From Janthinobacterium rivuli (GTDB lineage: Bacteria; Pseudomonadota; Gammaproteobacteria; Burkholderiales; Burkholderiaceae_D), in contig NZ_CP121464.1 of assembly GCF_029690045.1 (NCBI RefSeq), positions 3,286,001-3,350,000 on the forward strand: a DNA stretch of 64,000 nucleotides. Reading direction: 5' to 3'. Shown here piece by piece: positions 59,090 through 64,000 of this stretch. The stretch's first letter is position 1, and each line of letters opens with the position of its first letter. A model generated the notes under the pieces. That model ran no database searches. It was given only the letters and a program-made list of their open reading frames with translations, and was not told where the DNA came from. Made by a program: the position numbers and the translations under genes.

Positions 59090-60010
59090 ATGGACGCTGT
59101 GACGCGACGCGCGATGTCGCCGTATTTTCTGCGCCAGCTGGAGTACTACGGGGTCGATCCGGCCGCGCTGGCCGGGCCGGTGCATGCCGGCCTGGTCCTG
59201 AGCGGGGATCCCGCGCAGTCCGACCTGGCGCCCCAGTCGGTCGGACCGAGGCAGGCGGCCGTGTTCGCGTTGAGCGCACTGACCCTCGGGCCGGGGCAAC
59301 GCTTGCTGGTGAGTGGCAGGGCCGGGCAGCGCGTGGTCCTGGTGCTCGCATCGCTGTCGATGGCGGACGACGCGCGCCTCGTCCTGACGGCCAACACCGA
59401 CCTTGTGGTCGATCAATGGTGCCCCGGCGCGGCGCCGGGCGGAACCAGGGTAGTCTTGCTGACCGCCCCCGACGGCCAGGCCGGCCCGGCCGGATCGCGG
59501 GGCGCAACGGGTGTGAACGGCATTGACAGCCATACCCCGGGCGGCCCCGGCACCTTTGGCGGGGCCGGCGGGCACGGCAGTCGCGGCCTCGACAGTCCCG
59601 ACGCGCTCATCACCATCGCGCGCCTGGGCGGCGACACGCTGTTCGAAGTCAGCGCGGGCAAGGGCGGCGATGGCGGCGCCGGCGGCAAGGGCGGGCAGGG
59701 CGGCCAGGGCGGCATCGATCCGGCCACCAGGAAGATGGCGGCGGGCGGCGCCGGCGCGGCCGGCGGACCCGGCGGCCATGGCGGTTCCGGCGGCAACGGC
59801 GGGCGCCTGCGGGTGTGGATCGAGGCGATCGATCCGGGCGCCAGCTTCACCACCCGGGCCGACCAGATACCGGGCGGCACGGCCGGCGCCGGCGGCGCGC
59901 CCGGCATTCCCGGGATGGGCCATCCGGATGGCGCATTCGGCCAGCCCGGTCTGCCGGGCAATCCCGGTTCGGCCGGCGCGCCCGGAGTGGTCGAAGTAAA
60001 GTTGGTTTGA
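59090..60010 (+). CDS. Unknown protein with collagen-like Gly-X-X region, 306 aa
   Basis: Residues 1-120 look globular and beta-rich (VFALSALTLGPGQRLLVSGRAGQRVVLVLASLSMADDARLVLTANTDLVVDQ region). Residues about 125-300 are Gly-X-X blocks (GQAGPAGSRGATGVNGID, GKGGDGGAGGKGGQGGQGG, GGHGGSGGNGG) broken by strand segments such as DTLFEVSAGKGG and RLRVWIEAIDPGASFTTRADQIPGG. It ends in a strand (GVVEVKLV). This is the third Gly-X-X protein of the cluster. GGGAG precedes ATG 59090. No signal peptide. Function unknown. Confidence 0.83.
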   Translation: MDAVTRRAMSPYFLRQLEYYGVDPAALAGPVHAGLVLSGDPAQSDLAPQSVGPRQAAVFALSALTLGPGQRLLVSGRAGQRVVLVLASLSMADDARLVLTANTDLVVDQWCPGAAPGGTRVVLLTAPDGQAGPAGSRGATGVNGIDSHTPGGPGTFGGAGGHGSRGLDSPDALITIARLGGDTLFEVSAGKGGDGGAGGKGGQGGQGGIDPATRKMAAGGAGAAGGPGGHGGSGGNGGRLRVWIEAIDPGASFTTRADQIPGGTAGAGGAPGIPGMGHPDGAFGQPGLPGNPGSAGAPGVVEVKLV

Positions 60011-60046
60011 CGGAAACAGTCCTTGAAGCTCATGCAACGGGAGTAA

Positions 60047-60091
60047 ATGATGTTCATCAACACGTTCTCTTGTGAGGCCCGTCGTGGGTAG
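60047..60091 (+). CDS. Possible 14-codon leader frame overlapping the giant gene start
   Basis: ATG 60047 follows a clear ribosome site (ACGGGAG) and encodes MMFINTFSCEARRG then TAG. It overlaps the GTG start of the giant gene (60072) in another frame. It could be a coupling leader, a frameshift site or an assembly error. Confidence 0.4.
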   Translation: MMFINTFSCEARRG

Positions 60092-63000
60092 CGCGGCCAC
60101 CTTCGACGCGTCGCAACTGGCGCCCACGCTGCTCAAGCTGGGCATCGCGATCGGCATTCTGCGCGCGGTCCAGGGCCAGGCCAACAGCTACGAGCTCAAT
60201 CCGGACTGGTTCCAGAACCCCATGAATCTGACCGGGGACAATCTGTCGACCAACGGCGCGACGATCGCCGAACTGTTCGCCGAGCTGCTCGGCGAAGTGT
60301 CGGCCAGCGCGCTCGGCTTGCCGGCCCAGGACCTGGGCAGCATGGGCGTGTGGAATCCGATCCCGTATCCGGGCAGCCTGACGGCGACCGGTTTTTACCT
60401 CGTCAATTACGCCGTCAATCCGGACCTCGTCAACAGCGACCAGGTATTCGGCATCGGCGTGCTGCACCAGTGGGATTTCGCGGCCCAGGGCGTGGCCGAC
60501 GGCGTCAGCGACATCGAGGTCAGCGCCTGGGGCTTGCTGCCGGTCTTGAAAATCGGGCAGGGCGGCATGCACATGGTGCTGGGGAACAGCGACTTCCCGC
60601 TCAACATGGGCGTGCAGTTCGCCGCCGCAGGTGGGCAAAAAATCATCAACAGCAACGGCCTGTCGTTCAACGGCGTCAAGTTCAGCGCCCAGCTCGACCT
60701 GGGTGCGCCGTCGGTCGACCTGTCGGTGGTGGTGATGCAACTGCAATTGCCGACCGAACTGGCCCCGGCCGACCGCAACCTGAGCCAGATCGCCCAGATC
60801 ACGCCGCAGGAATGGCTGAGCACGGTGTCGACCCTGTTCGTCTCGGCCTTGCAGCAAGTGCTGAGCCAGGACAATCGCGCCAGCAACCTGTTGCCGATCC
60901 TGGGCCTGTCGCCCATCGTCCCCGATTCGGCGGTACGCCTGCCGCTGCTGCGCTGGGACACGCTGCTGTCGCAAGCGAAGGCGGGCGCCTCGCTGGGCGC
61001 GCCCTTCGTCGCCTGGTTCAACAGCCTGCTGGCCGACGAGGCCGCATTCCCGGCCTGGATGGGCGCGATCGGCGCCTTGCTCGGCGTGGCCGCGCCCGAG
61101 GTGGCCGGCGACGGCAGCGTGGCCGCGCCGTTCATGGTGCCGCTGCTGAGCGAGCCGGCCTACGGCGCGCTGGCGCTGACCATGGTCACCCAGGTCGACG
61201 CCCTCGGCACCCGCTACCTGCTGCCGGGCCTCAATTTCCGCGGCAAGGGCCAGCAGCTGGGCACGGCTCCGGCGCACATCCTGATCCAGGCCCAGCTCGA
61301 CCTGGCCCAGTTTTCGCTGGCCACCACCGGCCAGCTTGGCGTGAGCACCAGTTTCCTCAACCTCAATGTCGGCATCGCGCTGACCAGCACCGACGCCGGC
61401 AAGCCGCTGTTCGCCGGCAGCGTGGGCGGCGAACAGTACAGCTTTGGCAGCTTGAGCGGCGGAGTTTCGGTCTTGCAAAGCAGTACCGCGGCGATGAAGG
61501 TGGTGCCCGCGTTCCAGCTGGTCGATGTGTCGACGCCAAATGGGCAATACGCGCAGATCGACCTGACCCAGCCGGGCACCCTGGTCGAGCAGGCGATCAC
61601 GGAGTTGTACACCCTGGTCGACGCTGCCCTGCAGGGCGTGTTCGGCCTGGCCGGCGGCTCCTCCTATGGGCGCCAGGCCGCCATCCTTCTCGGCGTGATC
61701 GCGCCGGACCTGGAGGCGGGCGTGAGCTGGCCGGCCACGCTGGCGCCGCCGTTCAGCGCCGCGCAAATGGTCACGTCGTTCCAGAACCCGGTGGCCGCGT
61801 TCAGCACGTATTACAGCGCGCTGCTGCAAGACGGCACCCTGGTCGACGGGCAATTGCCCGTGTACTGGCTGCTGCGGGCGGCCGGCGCCTTGTTCGACCA
61901 GACCGGCGTCACGACCAGCGTGACCGGCAAGGGCCAGGCGGCCGACCCGTGGCTGTTTACGCTCACGGAGGCCAGCCTGCCGGCGTCCCTGCTGGCGTAT
62001 GTGGAAAGCCAGGCCGGCGGCGCCAACCGCCTCACCTTGGGCCTGCAACTGAGCCCGGACATCAGTTACGCCAGCCTGCAAACGCTGGACATCGGCATCG
62101 ACGTGTACGCGCTGAGCATGCAGTTCGGTAACGGCGCGCCGGTGCAGGCGTGCATATTTCCGGGCATCGCCGCGCACATCGCGCTGTCGCAAACCCTCAT
62201 CACGCCGGCCGTCGCCGGCGCCGCCGTCAGCGTCGACGGCGCCTCCTTCAGCGGCAGCTGGTCGCCCTACGACAGTTGGCACTGGAACGTCGCCGTCGGC
62301 CAGCCGGCCATCATCGTCGACGGCACCTCGATGCCGGTCGGGCAGGACATGGTGTTCTCGGACGCCGATTCGCTCGATGAACTCGTCACGAAGCAGGGAC
62401 AGACCTTCGCGCCCATCGTCACCGCCCTGTCCGGCGTGGCCGTGTACCGCACCAGCAACCGTCCCGGCCTCGCGCTCAACGCCTTGCTCGGTCTGCTGCC
62501 GAACCTGGGCGCCTTCGTGCCCGCCGGCCTGAGCTGGCCGGCCACGATGCCGGTGATGAAGCCGGACGGCTTCACCGACCCGGTCGGCGACGTCAAGCGC
62601 CAGATCTCGGCGCTGCTGGCGCAGGCGGACTACACGAAAGCGGCCATGTCCTTGCTGGGCTGGGCCGTCAGCGATGGCGCGCCAATCCCTGCGGTATCGG
62701 GCAGCGGCAGCTACGCGGCGCCGTTCGCGGTGGCGGTCGACCTGCCGGGCGACCTGGACCTGGCCGTGTGGACGTCGGCCCTTGGCCAGACCCTCGGTCT
62801 GGGCTTGCAGCGCAGCTTCAGCTTCAGCGCCCTCGGCATCGACACCAGCACCGATCTGCTGCTGCGCTTCGTCGAAGTGCCCCTGACGGGCGCCGCGCCG
62901 CAGAGCAACTACCTGCCAGGCTTGCGCCTGCAGACCCTGCTCACGCCGCAAACGCCCGTCGTGGTGCCGAGCACCGACGGCACCGTCAAGACGCTCGTGT

Positions 63001-64000
63001 CGATGCGGCTCGGGATCGACATGGCGCTCGACCAGGGCAGCCTCGTGCTGCAGCCGCAGGTGCTGCTGACCATGCATAGCGGCGACGACACGCTGGTCTA
63101 CGACCTGGACCAGTTGACGCACGAGAGCAGCGAATGGGTGGCCGTGTTTTACGGCCTGCTGAACGTGGGCGTGGGCCAGTTCGTCACGCCGTTGCTGGGC
63201 AACGCCGCCATCGGCAACGCCTACCAGGTGCTGGGCCTGATGAACCTGGTCGTCCCGCTGTCCAGGGCCGATGCACTGGCCGGCGTCGATTCGGCCGGCT
63301 GGACCGCGATGCTGGCCGATCCGCTCAATTACTTCATCGAACGCGGCATCGCGCTGTTCCAGGATGCCGACAGCCGGGCCCAGGCGGTGGCGCTGCTCGA
63401 ATCCATCATCGGCATCACGATTCCGGCGCTGCCGCTGCCGATGCTGCAACTGTTACACGCGCTGCAACTGGTACAGGACCAGGACAGCGGCTTCGCCCCC
63501 TGCCTGTACGACTGGGTGGCGCTGGCCGCCAATCCGGCGGCGCAGCTGGAAAGCCGTTTTACCGCGCTGATGGACGACCCGGCGCGCGTGGCCCAGCTGA
63601 GCGCCGAACTGTGCTCGCAGATCGAACCGGTGATCGTGGGACCGGTGCAATTGTCGGTGTCGGAGGGCGCGCTGATCCAGGTCAGCCTGCTGGCCGACGC
63701 GCTGCCGATGTGGGGCAACTTCCTGCAGATCAGCGGGGCAATGGGGTTCGACCTGCGCAGCAGCGAATTGAGCGCCGAACTGGGCCTGTATTGCGCGCAA
63801 GTGCAGCTCGAAGTGCGCTCCAAGCTGGCCGTCACGGTCGCCGCGGCGCCCAAGGCCGCGTTCGCGGTCGAACTGTGCTGGGGCGACGGCACCCAGCCAA
63901 TGCCGCTGCCGCTGACCCTGTATCCCTTCGACGCCGCGCTGTTCCTCGAGCAAACCATCGCGCTGGCGCCCAATTTCGCGCTCTCGACCTTTTTCGGGCA
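60072..64000 (+). CDS. Giant repeat protein of unknown function, more than 1309 aa, cut by window edge
   Basis: The frame is open from 60051 to the right edge without a stop. The first usable start is GTG 60072 (VRPVVGSAATFDASQL); GTG 60084 is an alternative. No named domain is recognised and there is no signal peptide. It contains loosely repeated units marked by L-G-L/V near residues 277, 540, 806 and 1054, each followed by a proline-containing turn and a helix. Copies 2 and 3 share SWPAT at Trp553 and Trp822. Between them lie beta-rich stretches with YLLPGL or NYLPGL. Glycine-poor, unlike its neighbours. Last visible gene of the cluster, so it is probably the large scaffold or fibre component. 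Confidence 0.82.
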   Translation, partial: MRPVVGSAATFDASQLAPTLLKLGIAIGILRAVQGQANSYELNPDWFQNPMNLTGDNLSTNGATIAELFAELLGEVSASALGLPAQDLGSMGVWNPIPYPGSLTATGFYLVNYAVNPDLVNSDQVFGIGVLHQWDFAAQGVADGVSDIEVSAWGLLPVLKIGQGGMHMVLGNSDFPLNMGVQFAAAGGQKIINSNGLSFNGVKFSAQLDLGAPSVDLSVVVMQLQLPTELAPADRNLSQIAQITPQEWLSTVSTLFVSALQQVLSQDNRASNLLPILGLSPIVPDSAVRLPLLRWDTLLSQAKAGASLGAPFVAWFNSLLADEAAFPAWMGAIGALLGVAAPEVAGDGSVAAPFMVPLLSEPAYGALALTMVTQVDALGTRYLLPGLNFRGKGQQLGTAPAHILIQAQLDLAQFSLATTGQLGVSTSFLNLNVGIALTSTDAGKPLFAGSVGGEQYSFGSLSGGVSVLQSSTAAMKVVPAFQLVDVSTPNGQYAQIDLTQPGTLVEQAITELYTLVDAALQGVFGLAGGSSYGRQAAILLGVIAPDLEAGVSWPATLAPPFSAAQMVTSFQNPVAAFSTYYSALLQDGTLVDGQLPVYWLLRAAGALFDQTGVTTSVTGKGQAADPWLFTLTEASLPASLLAYVESQAGGANRLTLGLQLSPDISYASLQTLDIGIDVYALSMQFGNGAPVQACIFPGIAAHIALSQTLITPAVAGAAVSVDGASFSGSWSPYDSWHWNVAVGQPAIIVDGTSMPVGQDMVFSDADSLDELVTKQGQTFAPIVTALSGVAVYRTSNRPGLALNALLGLLPNLGAFVPAGLSWPATMPVMKPDGFTDPVGDVKRQISALLAQADYTKAAMSLLGWAVSDGAPIPAVSGSGSYAAPFAVAVDLPGDLDLAVWTSALGQTLGLGLQRSFSFSALGIDTSTDLLLRFVEVPLTGAAPQSNYLPGLRLQTLLTPQTPVVVPSTDGTVKTLVSMRLGIDMALDQGSLVLQPQVLLTMHSGDDTLVYDLDQLTHESSEWVAVFYGLLNVGVGQFVTPLLGNAAIGNAYQVLGLMNLVVPLSRADALAGVDSAGWTAMLADPLNYFIERGIALFQDADSRAQAVALLESIIGITIPALPLPMLQLLHALQLVQDQDSGFAPCLYDWVALAANPAAQLESRFTALMDDPARVAQLSAELCSQIEPVIVGPVQLSVSEGALIQVSLLADALPMWGNFLQISGAMGFDLRSSELSAELGLYCAQVQLEVRSKLAVTVAAAPKAAFAVELCWGDGTQPMPLPLTLYPFDAALFLEQTIALAPNFALSTFFG

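Noticed and set aside
57557..60184. 875-codon minus-strand frame
   Set aside because: Antisense to two plus genes that have ribosome sites and coupled starts; composition is that of a shadow frame.
60057..63449. 1130-codon open frame on the minus strand
   Set aside because: Shadow of the giant plus-strand gene in GC-rich DNA. Its protein is rich in H, R, Q and G with no domain, and it would oppose the tightly spaced plus operon.
54640..64000. Interpretation of the unknown cluster as a prophage tail module
   Set aside because: Gly-rich fibre-like proteins fit, but no integrase, capsid, sheath, baseplate or lysis gene is visible in the window. It remains possible only if such genes lie beyond the right edge.

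Overview
The window is about 63% GC and densely coding. The gene order tig-clpP-clpX-lon-hupB-tRNA-Asp-ppiD, the protein types and the palindromic repeats fit a betaproteobacterium of the Oxalobacteraceae (Janthinobacterium, Massilia or Duganella; Janthinobacterium is my best guess). This placement rests on recognition of families, not on a search. Nearly all of the window reads as chromosomal backbone. The right-hand 9.4 kb is an accessory-looking block of unrecognised genes.

Layout. 1-1372: end-truncated EAL-CBS-(GGDEF) signalling protein. 1640-3850: secreted prolyl oligopeptidase. 3941-9051 (minus): the five-gene STM4015-4014-4013-4012-4011 cluster (leucine-rich-repeat-like protein, ATP-grasp-like protein, alkaline-phosphatase-fold hydrolase and two radical SAM enzymes), which is conserved but has no known function. 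9143-13614: XRE-cupin regulator divergent from kbl-tdh, followed by L-serine dehydratase; together they take threonine to glycine and serine to pyruvate. 13672-15976: AAA ATPase and an unknown protein. 16214-19198: thrC-moeA-moaD. 19245-20878: small membrane protein and a flavoprotein. 21027-23707: PadR/DUF2812 pair facing a DUF1700/DUF2807 pair, with a perfect 17-bp-arm operator on the PadR promoter. 23832-26971: hpnC-hpnD-hpnE, squalene synthesis. 27261-31507: RND efflux adaptor and pump. 31692-31774: tRNA-Leu. 32500-41809: proteostasis block tig, clpP, clpX, lon, hupB, two tRNA-Asp and ppiD. 41976-43416: TesA-like esterase divergent from a YbbA-like ABC ATPase. 43536-45104: nnr metabolite repair. 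45214-48798: 5-oxoprolinase. 48780-50950: AraC regulator divergent from an alcohol dehydrogenase. 51251-54339: membrane PQQ dehydrogenase and a TetR regulator.

54640 to the right edge is a co-directional, tightly spaced set of six genes that I cannot assign to any described system. It comprises two paralogues sharing an N-terminal domain (214 and 439 aa), two further proteins with Gly-X-X blocks (250 and 306 aa), a 503-aa protein that looks like two lipase-class-3 folds in tandem with both nucleophile elbows lacking serine, and a protein of more than 1309 aa with four loosely repeated units of about 250-266 residues. No signal peptides are visible. The composition recalls polyglycine-II or collagen-like surface or fibre proteins. 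This is the best candidate here for an undescribed system.

Two families of intergenic palindromes (GTCGGATTA... and GGGGTCAGACCC...) recur between genes, as REP-type repeats do.
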